Shown: positions 1 to 27,118 of the stretch, one piece after another
Numbering within the stretch: the first letter of the stretch is position 1
Layout: each line of letters begins with the position of its first letter
Assembly (NCBI RefSeq): GCF_001039355.2
Contig: NW_019776040.1
Location: forward strand, 45,856 to 109,855
Reading direction: 5' to 3'
Origin: Lingula anatina
Lineage: Eukaryota; Brachiopoda; Lingulata; Lingulida; Lingulidae
DNA length: 64,000 nucleotides
The notes under the pieces: generated by a model
Databases searched by the model: none
Seen by the model: only the letters and a program-made list of their open reading frames with translations
What the model was told of the DNA's origin: nothing
Program-made: the position numbers and the translations under genes

Positions 1-1343
1 TTGTGGCAACAATCTAAAACTATCTAAATTAAGTATGTGCAAGCAATTGTTGAAAAGATAAGCCACATGGTATAAAATCATGTCTGGGTCACATGTATAC
101 TAGTATCCCAAATTTCCATGTGAAGCTGGGCATGGGAGGAGGTAGCAAGTAATGACCTTTAGACAGCATGATTTGACACACTACAGGATTACTATCTTGT
201 GATTGGCTTAAAATGTCAGGAGTTCTGAGCTTACCTTGATAAAAAAAGGTGCATGTAGTCTGGCACGTTATGAAGTAGATAAGGTTACACTGTGCACTGA
301 ATGTATAAATATAAGTGTTAGGGCTTGGCACAGAGTTTGGTCTTGTGAGTTGTTTGATGAGCTGATGTGCCAACTGTCCACACCTGATAACTGAAAAGCT
401 AAGAGGTGCTCCATTAGAACAGTGTCTTTCAATTTTTAAAGTGAACAAAAAAGGTAGGCCTGTGTTAATTGATTACGTAGCATATTGTAAACTGGTGAAC
501 ACATCTGTAAAGGTAACCTTTTCATAACTGGGAAGGGGGGGGTATGCACATGCATCTAGTGCATATGTAATACCTTTAGCAGTGGTTAATAACCCTTCAG
601 AATATGAATATCTACATTTTGTGATATGATGCTCCTTGCATATTGCCAGCCTTGCCTACAAACTGCACAAATAAGATTGATAATGGGCTAACTTGTCTGT
701 AAAGATTTTTTTCGTATACTTTTGCCCTTTGTAAAATATTTGAAGATCTAACTTACTGACATTGCCATAAAATGCAAAAGGTGAAAATAAACTTGCATGT
801 TTGTAAATCAAACTAGTATTCTACCTTCAGTTTATTTTTTGACACAATAAAAATTTACAGCATCTTATGATTAAGTGGAAGAGGCACCATTAACAAATTT
901 ATTCTGTAACATAATAAAAGCTGTATGACACAGAAATCAATAATAGAAATGTTACTTATGTTTGCTGAATATTTGATTATTAGGTCCTGGTTAATTGTCA
1001 GCAGAAAAATTAGAGATATTTTGTTGATATCTGTAAGAAGAACAGCATTTAAAAAGAAAAAAAAATTTGGTTGTATTGTTTTAACCTTCATGAAGAAAAG
1101 TTTGATATCAGAGAGATGTGTTATTTGTTAGGAATGCATTTTGTACTAGTAATGGCTTGCACTGGTTCAAACCATTATAGATTACACTTCGAAAGCAATA
1201 ATAAAATGGAACTAGAGCTCTAATGTCAGTCAGCAGGCCTTTGGTAGTTATTGATTTGAGTCTGTGTTATTCACCCTACTCCTAATATTATGTTTCTAAG
1301 GCATTCTTGCTTAATGTGTATTGGTATGCTTGTTTTATTTTAG
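1..1343. other. Upstream region of the desaturase; no gene recognised
   Basis: AT-rich sequence without a convincing coding exon. AATAAA motifs near 787 and 846 could mark the 3' end of a gene lying left of the window. A splice acceptor at 1342-1343 indicates that the desaturase transcript starts in an unidentified upstream 5'UTR exon. A 119-codon open frame on the minus strand (89-448) has no recognisable domain and is not called. Confidence 0.4.
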
Positions 1344-1353
1344 GTTTAAGAAG

Positions 1354-2658
1354 ATGCCACCAACACCAACTGAGCTGAGACACCGTGCCGCTGGTGACAC
1401 ACTAGAAAGTTTACCAGTTATAGAGCTAAATGACAGCAACAAGAGCACTGATAATGGAAAGGAACAGAAGCTTGTTGGGGTTGATGGGAATTGGTATGAT
1501 GTTACCAACTTCTTAAAACACCATCCTGGCGGCCCAGTGATAGAACAATTCATCGGCCAAGATGCAACCCATGTGTTTCATGCTTATGGTCACGAAGGTG
1601 TTCTCAAACACCGCAAACCAGTTGGCACCTACAAAATGCCAATACGCCATCCAGCTGATGCAGACTTTGAGAAACTTATCCAATTTGCGAAAGAGAAGGG
1701 GTACTTTGAGACTGACTTTGTTTGGTATTTGAAAAAAATGTTTGTAGCCTTCATGTTGCTTGCTGTGGCTTTCTACTTAGTTATAGGTTTTGAGCAGTGG
1801 TATGTTCATTACCTAGGAGCAGTAGCACTGGCATTCCACTGGCAACAATGCGGTTTTATCATGCATGATTTCATGCATTCCCAAGTGTTTCGAAAGCACA
1901 GTAAAGATGGCCCATGTGGGACCATATTTGGAGCAGTATTCTTTGGCATAAGTGCCTCATGGTGGCGTGATGAACACATCATTCACCATGCCATGACCAA
2001 TGTTGTTAATGTTGCACAACGATTCGTTGATCCTCAGATGTGGGAATCTGCTTGGGCACAAAATGAAAAACTGTTTCCTCTGTTCAGGAACACTCTCCAA
2101 TACTGCTTTGTGAAGATCCAGCATATCACATTTATTCCAATCGTGGTCTTTATTGGTCGGTATGAAATTGTCACTGATAGTTTTCGTCAAGAACGCCGTT
2201 GGCCTGAGTGGGTAGGTGCATGTATACACTGGATGTGGATATGCTTCTTACTGTCTCATTTACCAACCTGGAAGGAAGTGTTTACTTTTTATGTCATAGC
2301 AGCAAGTGTAGAAGGCATATTCCACTTTCAGCTAATCCTTAGTCACTATTGCAAAGCATTCTATACTACTGATGAATTTCACAAGTACAGTTGGTTTGAG
2401 TATCAAGTTTTGTCCAACATGAACATTGAGACATGGTGGTTTCTGGACTGGTATTATGGAGGACTAAATTATCACATTGAGCACCACTTGTTCCCCACTA
2501 TGGCCCGCAAGCATCTCCGCAGTATTGGCCCTTACGTTGAAGAGGTGTGTAAGAAGCATGGTATAGATTACGATATGTGCCCTTTTGCTGAAGCCATGTG
2601 GAAAACCCTAGTTCACTTGAAGAAAACTGGAAATCATTTCACCCTAGATCCCCGTTAA
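1354..2658 (+). CDS. Cytochrome b5-fused front-end fatty acid desaturase
   Basis: Predicted ER-membrane acyl desaturase of 434 residues that would insert a double bond between an existing one and the carboxyl end, taking electrons through its own cytochrome b5 domain. Seen: an N-terminal b5 domain with HPGG near residues 55-58, hydrophobic membrane blocks, and three histidine boxes, HDFMH, HIIHH and HIEHH. Front-end desaturases normally have Gln as the first residue of box three (QxxHH); here it is His. The ATG at 1354 is chosen because a splice acceptor (ttttattttag) ends at 1343, so a 5'UTR intron is likely and the open frame before it is not coding. The coding region has no intron, unlike its neighbours. 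Family assignment is firm; substrate and regioselectivity (Delta5, Delta6, Delta8 or sphingolipid type) cannot be read from the sequence. Confidence 0.9.
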   Translation: MPPTPTELRHRAAGDTLESLPVIELNDSNKSTDNGKEQKLVGVDGNWYDVTNFLKHHPGGPVIEQFIGQDATHVFHAYGHEGVLKHRKPVGTYKMPIRHPADADFEKLIQFAKEKGYFETDFVWYLKKMFVAFMLLAVAFYLVIGFEQWYVHYLGAVALAFHWQQCGFIMHDFMHSQVFRKHSKDGPCGTIFGAVFFGISASWWRDEHIIHHAMTNVVNVAQRFVDPQMWESAWAQNEKLFPLFRNTLQYCFVKIQHITFIPIVVFIGRYEIVTDSFRQERRWPEWVGACIHWMWICFLLSHLPTWKEVFTFYVIAASVEGIFHFQLILSHYCKAFYTTDEFHKYSWFEYQVLSNMNIETWWFLDWYYGGLNYHIEHHLFPTMARKHLRSIGPYVEEVCKKHGIDYDMCPFAEAMWKTLVHLKKTGNHFTLDPR

Positions 2659-4245
2659 GAACGTTAAATATATAGCATGTGTAAGATGCTTAATTATCCA
2701 AGGTTTTGAATTATATGTAATTATTATTATACATGTGGAATTATAAAATAGATGTGTTGGATTTTGTGATAACTTGTAGTTACTAATTTGCTTTGCATCA
2801 AAGTTTTGATTAATATTTGATACTGTTTGACTTTTGATTGATTATTTCATGTAACGTTTAAATTACTCTGAATGTAAAATGGATTTTGTGATATACTGAT
2901 CTGTGTGTTTAGTATCTGGTCAGTTGATCATAGTAAATAAGTGTTATTTTTTTCTTTGAGTACATGTTATAATTTGATTTAGTAAACTAAATATTAAGCA
3001 CAAAATATATGTTATTGTTACATTAGTATGATCTTAGTTTTACTAGTGTTAAGTTTCTAACAGCATTATAGTAAGGTGTTTTTCATCTTGCACATTAGGT
3101 GACAATTTTTATTGTCAGCCTGAGTGATGTTATTGAACAGGGATTCACATAATAGTTAAATAGTTAACAAATATTGATACTAACCCAACAAAGATAAATA
3201 CAAATTGCACATGTATAGATAAAATTTCACAATCTGTTTCAACTTGAATTTATTAATCACTCACTGTTTTCTGTGTGAAGCTTTAATAGATCTTGCTACA
3301 GCTTTAATAACCATCACAGCAAGGTTTGAGGAGAGATGGGCAATCACTGTTCATGCATGGCAGGACTTAGAGCATCACAGTGAAATTTTCTTAAGTGTAA
3401 TGCATTTTAAGGTGTTTGCTTCTTGTTCGGCAATTTGCAGTGTGGAAAAATTCTCTTCAAAGAGTGCTTTTGCTTATGTGATCTGGGCTTTTAAACTAGA
3501 TGCAGTCCATTGTTAAGAACAAATCGCGAAAACTTCTCTCTCTGAACCATGTTTGGTAATAATTTCAGTAACACCTTGTGACAACCATGTTTTGCCTAAT
3601 AATTGACATTGCTTTAATAATTTAATTAAATCACTACAAAATATAACTTTTTTATTGAAGAACGTCTCCATAGTTTTTTTTATGTAGTCCAGGAAAAAGC
3701 CCCTGCCCCCCCCTTAAAAAATAATAATTAAGGTGCTTTCTATTAAATTCAAAATGAGTTAAAGATCAAAGAAATTTCATATCAGAACATTACACTTGAG
3801 ACAGTTAAGTTAGAATGAGGTCAAGGTTTTGTAAAAAAAAATGAAATTTAGCCATTAAACCAAGCATACTGTAAAGGGCTACATTTTCATTTGACAATCT
3901 TCATTGTTCTAAGTAAAAATGTTTGTCTTCTTTGGAATAATCATGTATATGTGTAATTCCACTTTTTACTTTTAAGAACATGAATAAGAGCATAATTCTT
4001 TAACTCATTATTAAAATTTAACTAGAATGTGATGGTATTTGACTGTTCCACTCATTCTCTTGTGATTGTTTTGCTATATATATATGGTTTGCTTTTATGA
4101 ACAGCTGTGATTGTGTTAGCGCATGTTATTAATTTATTTAATATTAAATTGAAATTTACAGAACAATTTTTTGTAACATTTTTTAAAAACTTTATTTTGA
4201 ATATGTATACAGAGTTTCATCTGTTATCAGTTTCATTCTTAGTGC

Positions 4246-4246
<1 letters not shown>

Positions 4247-4290
<44 letters not shown>
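4247..4290. repeat. (TA)n microsatellite
   Basis: Uninterrupted TA dinucleotides of about 44 bases, read directly. Confidence 0.95.
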
Positions 4291-4294
<4 letters not shown>

Positions 4295-6429
4295 TTTCAT
4301 GTGAAACTAAAGCGCAGGCAACCATTTTTCACTTTTTGTGCAGATAAACCAAAGAAACATTAACAGGCTTTTTTAAACAAATCAGGATATATTTTTGTTG
4401 GGGATCCGTAATTTTTGTACTTTAATTTATCATTTTTTATGTTAGTGCAATTTGTTAATTTCTGTCCATATTTGTTGAACTCTGTGTGGAATATTAATTT
4501 GATGAGTGTTTATTTGTTTCATTTCTTTATTTTATTATAATGGTTTTCGGGAACAAAATTGCAATTTTCTTGAAGGTACCAAAAGGTGCATAGGAATTAT
4601 TTCATTTCAGTTACTTAGGTTTGCTTTAATTGCCTATACTTTGTTGTTTTTTTAGAACTTACTGTTTATTGATGATTTATTTGAACAGCATTGACAATTT
4701 CAGAAGAGAAGACATTCCATTACGGCATATACATTTTGATTGATTTTCTTCTCATCATATTTGCTATTTTGTTTCTTTTATTGGGGTTTTGTTGACTGCA
4801 GTGATTTATTTTCAGGTTGTTAAGATATGAATGATTGTAAATACTTAGGACTTTAACAATTTGTTGGGCACTTAGCATGTTAAACGTATAACAGTTGTTT
4901 GCAATGTATGAATTCTTATGCCAATAAATTTGACAGCTTTCTGCATTCACATTTGTTTTGATTTAAAATACTTTTGTCTTGTTTTTTGACTACAAGATCA
5001 TATTAGAATAAGGTTGGGGATAATTTATTTAGTGCTATTTATTTGACAGACTGAAACCCAAAGAAGTCTTTTTGCGGAAATATATTTTTTACATTTTTTG
5101 ATTCTTGCTCTGTCAAATGGAGTTGTACTGCAGTACTCCTTGGTCAATTCAATAACAACAGCAATTTAAAGCACATTGTTTCGAATTTCCTAAGTATATA
5201 TATGATGTTGTATATCATAAACATGCAGTAAAGGCATAGTTGATGGGTCTAAAGTAACCTATAAAAACAAGTTTTGTTAAATTGGGTAAGTACCGGGTAC
5301 TTCCAGAATTTTAAGAATTGTTTCCTTTCTTCGTGTCCTTTGCACCTGTATGAATCAGATGGTCTCAGAATTAAATGCTATAACTATACAACTATACAAA
5401 CAAGGCAGACTTTATGTTACAAACCCCACCCCACGCCGTGGTATGCATAATTGCTTTATTTTTGTTTAATGCACAAAAAAGCAAAATATCTAGTGCCATA
5501 TCAAATTATGTTGACGATACTCGACTTTACACAAATCTCCGTCTCATGCTTGCTCGAACAGCCTCCTGTTATGGGAATGTACCAATCTGACTTGAATCCA
5601 CTTGTTTAGACTACCCGGAATCATTAATCATTTTTCTTGATCACATACCGGGTATTAGTATATTATTACTATAATAAGAAATAGTGGAACATTTCCATAG
5701 TGTAATATTGGGCCACTGCCACCAGAGACCGTATTTTCACCTGTGGGTATATATCGTAACAATGCAGGGGAGTAAAAGGTGCGGGAGGAATATATGATTG
5801 CTGCGGCTCTTCATTGTGTTTGTTGGGGTGCATTCTGTTTAACTGTCATCACTGACTTTATTCGGCGACCCAACAACTGCATCTTTAGCTCTACCAAGGC
5901 TTTTCTTGAGTAACAGCACCACCTACAAACAACTTGTTTTTCAAGAAATGCATTGGAAAGGACCGAAGTACGTTCACTTCCTCCATCTACAAGGAATTGA
6001 ACGGACAGTCACTGAGTGGTGAGGATAGGATTTCTGATTGCTGTGAGTGTGAAAGCGACGTTCCATATCCAAAGGTATTTCACTATTTCAATATTTGGGA
6101 TTGACGAGGACCTCATTGAGGTTGGACATGATCTGATTTTGACATTTTAGTATGGTACCTTACCGGTACTTCAAGTATCTATTACATGAAACACAGTACT
6201 AGTTTAGCAATTGAATTTAAAATTAAACAGGTTTGACTGTTGATGAGGAAATGGACTATCAAGGTGGCTGTATCTAAAAGCTGCTGTACTGGGTAACTTA
6301 ATTCAGAAGTTTCACATTGTGCATGAACTACAGTAGTTTACTTGAAGAAAACAGCTAGGTACTCGTAATGGTTACATGATAATGATATGTCATTGTTGTT
6401 ATATTCATTACAGTCGGGTCCCTTCAAGT

Positions 6430-6433
<4 letters not shown>

Positions 6434-6473
<40 letters not shown>

Positions 6474-6499
6474 NTTTTTTTTTTTTTTTTTTTTTTTTT
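6434..6499. repeat. Poly-T tract with an undetermined base
   Basis: About 66 consecutive T with an N at 6474. It may be the poly-A tail of a minus-strand retroposed sequence or an assembly join. Confidence 0.9.
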
Positions 6500-6728
6500 G
6501 TAGACTTGCCCTTCAAGAAATCAACGGAAAATAGCTCTTTTTCAAATTTGAATGGGCACTGTAGAAAACATATAACAGCTAAAGCTCTCAAATTAAGCAC
6601 ATATGTGTGATATCATGTGAAGAATAAGTTCTGTTAATTTCAATCCAAGCAGTTGAGTACATTTTGAGACAGAGCGCTTTAAATGTGCAGCAAACCGTAA
6701 CGCTAATCCCTTCAAGATCTCGACGAAA

Positions 6729-6751
6729 ACCGGAAGTGCGTCATGACGTCA
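6729..6751 (+). promoter_or_regulatory. Adjacent ETS and CRE motifs, candidate JAK promoter
   Basis: ACCGGAAGTG (6729-6738), a strong ETS/GABP-type site, lies five bases before the palindromic CRE TGACGTCA (6744-6751). This pairing is typical of TATA-less promoters. It sits 0.8 kb before the first JAK coding exon, whose acceptor at 7540-7541 shows that a 5'UTR exon exists upstream. That it drives the JAK gene is inference. Confidence 0.4.
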
Positions 6752-7296
6752 ATCGTTTGTACTTGGAAACTGCTGGGTGATTTTCCGATGAGAAATATTT
6801 CGTGGCTTATACAAATGTTCGGAAAATGTCCATGCAGATAAAAGAAAATTCACTAATCAAAATTGAAACTGCGTAATTACATAGAAAAACATTGTGCATT
6901 TCTGACCTCGACTTGTCAGTGTAAACATAGAAGTACTTCTATGGTGTAAACAAAGTGTACTGAACGCATCGCCAGCAAGCACGTGAATGCCGCATTTGAT
7001 ACTTTGTATCAGACGCTTCATTTTACTTGACAACACAGTGTTTACGATGGGCATGACAGGAAACAATTGGAAAAGAAACTGTTTCCATTTATTTCCATGA
7101 AATATGAGTAATATATGAGTAATTTTGCATGACAGCTGTCTACTAGTAGTATGGCCTCAGATAGATCACCAGTAATATGTGGTGTAAAGTTTTGTTGAAC
7201 AAGTAAGATGGCAGCCCAACATGGAGGCAGATATCACCTTTAGGCAAAAAATTAAAGAACACTTGCATGTTTTACAAAGATGACTTATGTAATAAA

Positions 7297-7365
7297 ATAT
7301 ATTATATTATATTATATTATATTATATTATATTATATTATATTATATTATATTATATTATATTAT
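7297..7365. repeat. (ATATT)n pentanucleotide microsatellite
   Basis: About 14 tandem copies of a five-base unit, read directly. Open frames across it are artefacts. Confidence 0.95.
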
Positions 7366-7561
7366 ATATTCACAAATTCATGTACAATTAATACATTCTG
7401 TAAACTGCAGTGTTCTTGTGCACACAGAACTGTGAATGTATATGTTGGGTACTAGTAATGTAAAGAGGTTGGTGCTTTTGAGTGAAAGCCTTATACACAA
7501 GGCATTTAAAAAATAATAATGTAATGCAAATTGACTTCTAGATTCAAACAGACACAGACCA

Positions 7562-22077
<14,516 letters not shown>

Positions 22078-24460
22078 AAGGGCCTTGTACAAAACAGTTC
22101 CTGTTTAGCATGCTGTTATATGTATGCACCTGTTACATATTGTGCTTGTTTAAGTAGAATTTGGCATGCTTTTTTAAAGGTAAATGTCTAGTTTTTTATT
22201 ATAGTTTAAATTACCTTTGTTGCCTATTTTACTTTCATAATGCCCAGTAGCATTGCTGGTGTACTAGTGTTAAGATTGTGTTTGACCATACATTATTGCA
22301 TTTAATTCTGATGTTAATCAAAGTTTTAAATGTTCAAACCTGGGGCATATTTTAAGCATTTTATTTGTTAAGACAGGTGCAATATTTTTCATATTCAAGA
22401 TATTGAATTTGTTCTCGACCACAGCTGTTAAAACTTGCTTATGCTGTAATGAGAAATCTTAAGAAATATTATTTACACTGTACATTGAATTAGTGCTGAT
22501 ACCTGGAAAATACACTGTTTTTTTCCATTAAAAAATTAGCACTTATTAAGGAATTCATCATTTTTGTCTTACATTAATTTTTTACAGTTTTTCAATGCAG
22601 ATACATGTATGCAGATAGATGTGTTTTTTTTTTCAAGAAAGATTTAAAACGACTATAGTAATTGTCTAGGAAGAAAACATGTTTTGTCTATTTGGAAATG
22701 ATTTGCTTTTTCATCATTGCTACATGAGAGACAATGAAAAGCCTATAACAGCTAAGTATCTAATAGTAGTAGTGCTTTGAATATTTAAGGTAAGAAAATT
22801 GTAGTTATTGCTAAAATTATTGATTAAAACTGTAAAATGTCAAAGTATTACTATTACTAATTATTTTTCTATATTAATTAAATGAGGTAACAGATTGATG
22901 TAAGTTTTTTATAATTGATACAGATGATTAAAAACAAATATATCACAGACAACATGGGCTGAAATATCTTGATTAGTTAAGCAAGAGGCCGTTTATAAGA
23001 CATTATTATTAATTAAAACACTATTATTATTATTATATAAAGTTTAGTGCCATATTTTGGATTGTGAAACTATTTCACAAGAAAAAAAAGAAGTGGAATA
23101 GAATGGATTAAATGTTTCTTGTCAGTTTCAAATTCAAAGTATTTTTGTTAATTGTTACTTAGAAACTCTGACAATTGGTAATATATTTATAAATATTGCA
23201 TTTTCTGGATAATAAAGAAAATTAAGTGTTGATTTAAATTTACAGGGCTTGTCATTATATAGCATTCAGTACATGCTAGTAACATGCTAGTGACAAAATA
23301 AAATAAAAACTAGGAAGATTGCTTGATGCTCCAAAGGAGATCATATCCTCCTACTAATAACGGTTCCCCAGCCATAGTTGCCAATTATAAACTCACGCAA
23401 CTATTTTGAATAACAGCATATTCACACATATTTGAAAACAGATTTTTTTTTATTTTAGTAAAACTACACAGGTCACTTATCTGACTTTATTCAAACTGAT
23501 GCACCATTTGCTTTTTGCTCGCTCTGGATGAATTACACACCCGTTGTACACGACTTCTGTTCTACTTCAGGAGATGCAGAGCTGTAGAACATTCTGTACT
23601 CTCACCTAGTCTGCCCATTCTACAGCTATACTTTCTAGACCTGGATTATGTGAGAAACAAGATGTTCTGTAAATTTTCCTGATCGAAACGTTTAAAACAA
23701 CCCCATATCATTAAAGGATATACATTGTAAGCAGTTCTTGAAAAAATGAATGAACAATAGGTTCTGATACACAACATATTTAACTGAAAAGATTTATTAG
23801 ACAAGAAGAGATTTTAATATAATTTGATTTAGAATTGAGTTTTGTCTTACACAGTTTACTGACGTAAATGTGACATCTCATAAATAAGAAATAGTAAATG
23901 ATACAAAATGAACAAAGATAAATATTGATATGATATTTCGACATTTGAAATGTGATATACATACATTATAAAGCATACCCTTAAATCATACGTGTACAGA
24001 TACTACTAATATCAATCGAGTGTCAGAGTAACTGAGAGAAATTGAAGGGAACTGAGAATATTTTCGCCAAATTTTATGTGAGGCAAACATGTTTACTAAG
24101 TGAATTTGCTCGCGGCTTCGAATATCATCTAAGAAATAAAATGACTGAAAGGCCTACCCGGTAAATCGACATGTTTGCTATAGTAAATTTTTGCTTCATT
24201 TTATAGCAACCTTACTAGTAAACTTTATCCTATAAGAATACAGGCCAACATAATATGAAAACAAATTGATTTTAAGAATTTTTGAAATCCAAATACCACC
24301 CTTTTAATTTATAGACAACAATAGTAACATACTAAACGTCGTTAACTAAAATGCAGTAGCATAAACGTCGTGTCATTTTTTCTTATTTAACTTGATTAAG
24401 TAAGCACAAATACATTTATACTACTTAAAAAAATTAACATCCCTTTTTATCATGGATGTA
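22078..24460. other. JAK 3'UTR and intergenic AT-rich sequence
   Basis: No coding exon seen. The best poly-A signal for the JAK transcript is AATAAA at 23211-23216, about 1.1 kb after the stop. The first about 70 bases after the stop resemble sequence near 30118. Beyond 23.3 kb nothing recognisable is present before the Tc1-like element. Confidence 0.45.
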
Positions 24461-25316
24461 TACTGAACAAAAATATAAACGCACGAAACTAAAATGGTCA
24501 GTTGAAATGGATAAACATGAAATATGCCCAGGTTGATGGTTTATTTGTGAACTGATGGATTTGTTTTGATCAATTATAGTGGTCTGGTTTCACTTGACCG
24601 CTCCCCGTGAGTATGCTCGAGGGTTCAGTTTTTACACCCATAAGACTAATGGAGCATGACGGAGTAGAGGTTAATCTGCAAGACCAATACTCGGACACTC
24701 TCTACCGTCTAGGCAATAAAAGGACACATCAAAATGTGTATTTCTGCCACTTGTCAACATGCCACAGATGTCTGGAACCATGAGGGAGCATGCCATCAGC
24801 ATGCTCAATGCTGGCTTGTCAGTAACAGAAGTTGCAGCATGCCTGAATGTGCATCATTCCACTGTCAGCCGTCTGGGAACACGCTTCAGAGACACTGGTA
24901 GCATTAGGAACCACCCTCATGCACCATGTCGCCCAACAAACACCTGTGGAATGTTCTGGATCAGAGTTTTCAGCCATCATGTTCCAGCTCTCGAAAATGT
25001 TCGCCAACTGCAAGAAGCACTCCAGGAGGAATGGGATAATATCCGTTAGGCCTCTATTGACAACTTAGTGATGTCCATGCGCCGCTGGTGTACTGCTCTG
25101 CACAAATTTAATGGTGTCTGTGAACTCAGGATGTTGACTCCCATGGTGTATTTGATGCCCTAACTCTTGGACTATGCATTTAAACTTCCCCTAATGCTCT
25201 CAAAGTGCTGTCTATTTGTCGAGAAAAATATGCTGTTATTTTTGGCTATATACTCTAGTTCCATATATGAAAATAAATCTACATATTCTTTCGTGCGTTT
25301 AATTTTTTGTTCAGTA
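24461..25316 (+). mobile_element. Internally deleted Tc1/mariner element
   Basis: Inverted ends TACTGAACAAAAATATAAAC and, inverted at the right, TACTGAACAAAAAATTAAAC, followed in both by GCACGAAA, are flanked by TA on each side, the Tc1/mariner target. Inside, at 24759-25049, a 96-residue frame joins an N-terminal helix-turn-helix (LSVTEVAACLNVHHSTVSRL) to a C-terminal transposase tail (VRQLQEALQEEWDNI). The DDE catalytic core is missing, so the copy is non-autonomous and moved, if at all, in trans. Confidence 0.88.
24759..25049 (+). pseudogene. Tc1-type transposase remnant, catalytic core deleted
   Basis: ATG-initiated 96-codon frame. Residues 1 to about 57 form the paired-like DNA-binding region. 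It then jumps to the extreme C-terminal motif of Tc1 transposases, with roughly 200 residues including all three catalytic acidic positions absent. If translated it could only bind terminal repeats. Confidence 0.8.
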
Positions 25317-25474
25317 TATTTAAAGAAAGCGTAGTCCTACTTAACCATAACTTCACACAGGTAAATGGATAATAATCTTAGAAAAATTCTTTAATGTTCA
25401 CAGAGTCCTTCATATTGGCGCAGTGGCAAACGGGTCAACTGGATAAACGCCTAAATCATGCTTTGAGATAAGGT

Positions 25475-26085
25475 TTAGGTTAGCAGCGCCAAACATGACA
25501 CTAACAACATCATCCAAATTAAACCTTTACCATTACCGCCACAATTCTTTGAATCTGAGGGCTTAGCGCTGGCTTTTTCCTGTACAGGAGTCGTGGCTTC
25601 ATCAGGACAAGGACACTTCGATCCTGGGCGTATCCGGACAGGCCCCCCTTGAACGTGAATAGTCACATCCTTCAGAGCGTGTACAATGTCAGTCTTGAGA
25701 CGCTGGATCATCTGAAGACCTTCGTTGTAATCAGCCAAAACTGCCGTGAATCTGACGAGTCCATAAACCGAAATGACATCTCTGCCCATCTGCTCGTCTT
25801 TTATTTCCGTGCAGTTTATCAGAGGTCCAGTCCATCCTACCAACTTCATGTGCTCCTTCAGCTGTCTGTTACGTATCAGGCTACTACATGCAAACTGGTT
25901 ATTCAGGCGCCAATTCACGGGTTCAAATTCAAGGAAAATGTCATATTGGAGCTTCGTGAGGTTGTACAAAATGGCCCGACAGTTCTGACCATCAAAGACG
26001 AAACCAAGAGGACAGATTATCGGTTGTACTGTTGGCTGAAATATATCAAAGACGTTGGCCATTCATTTTAATTATCGCTCGAGTG

Positions 26086-26116
<31 letters not shown>

Positions 26117-26313
26117 GTGGGGTGGGGTGATTAGCATTATGCTATTTTAAGCATTTTACACAGCCTTAGTGGTGAAAAATTGACGTGAAAGTTTCTTATA
26201 AAAATTTATTATTGTTTTGAATGGTGCCTATGACAGTGTTGAAGTAATTATAACTCTGCTGGGTTTCATCTTCACGAAATCTGTATTGCTAGCCTAAAGA
26301 GAGTGGCAATAAC

Positions 26314-26350
<37 letters not shown>

Positions 26351-27081
26351 TCACTTTGGTCGTTGATAAGTGAAATGTGCGCAAGTCACTTCCTATTATC
26401 AGAAGTGACGCTCTAAATTTGGATATGATAGAAAACTAGGCCCTTTCTTTCGAACATTCTAATTTCTTATTTTAATCAAGCGCAAATGTACAGCTTCAAG
26501 ATGCACATTGTTTTTTATCTTTAAAAATCGGACAAAGACCAGTAAAAGAATAGTAAAAGGGATTTGCGTATTACTTCTGACAAAATTAATGAGTTTGGGG
26601 TCCATTATGTGCCGTTTGAGCTCGCAGATTTATTCAAAATCTAAAACTTTTTGCAAATTATGTAAATGTTTCATGCATAACATTTTTACCATTTAAGATA
26701 CAAAAATAACAAAGGGCAAACTTTGTAAACTGGAGTAGTTTTAGCCGTAATTTTAAGACTGAAAAGTACTAATATTTATTTTTATGTGAAATGTGATGTT
26801 CGCAACACAACCTGATAATCACATCGGAGACACTGAAAACGTCTGAAAGGTTTAACAAAATTTCAGTCATCTTTTCCTTTGAGTATATTGTTTTGTTAGA
26901 ATATCTTACTATTTTTACAGTAATCTAGAGGGGATAGAGGGACTTAAATGTACTGCGACAAGCTAGTTTACGCAGAATACATGTACGACCTAGTCTGAAT
27001 GTACGGGCACGTGTAAACGTAGCTAAGATACACAGCTGACACTCATTATATAAACACCCGCGCACATATGCACACACACAC

Positions 27082-27118
<37 letters not shown>

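Larger units (their letters stand above)
2659..7541. other. Intergenic stretch with microsatellites and possible JAK 5'UTR
   Basis: No protein-coding exon seen. It holds the 3'UTR of the desaturase, a (TA)n microsatellite (about 4247-4290), a long poly-T tract (6434-6499), a putative promoter cluster (6729-6751) and an (ATATT)n pentanucleotide repeat (about 7297-7365). Possible non-coding JAK 5' exons end in donor-like sequences at 6074 (aaag/gtattt) and 7199 (acaa/gtaaga); neither can be confirmed from sequence alone. Confidence 0.4.

Noticed and set aside
89-448. 119-codon minus-strand frame
   Set aside because: No recognisable domain, composition like AT-rich noise, and no supporting splice or promoter context.
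1321-1353. N-terminal extension of the desaturase frame
   Set aside because: It starts with TTG and lies across a splice acceptor ending at 1343; the ATG at 1354 is the natural start.
25649-26071. 140-codon plus-strand frame
   Set aside because: Antisense shadow of the last exon of the minus-strand SMB-like gene, with no domain or splice logic.
26925-27116. Cys/Val-repeat frame
   Set aside because: Translation of the (CA)n microsatellite.
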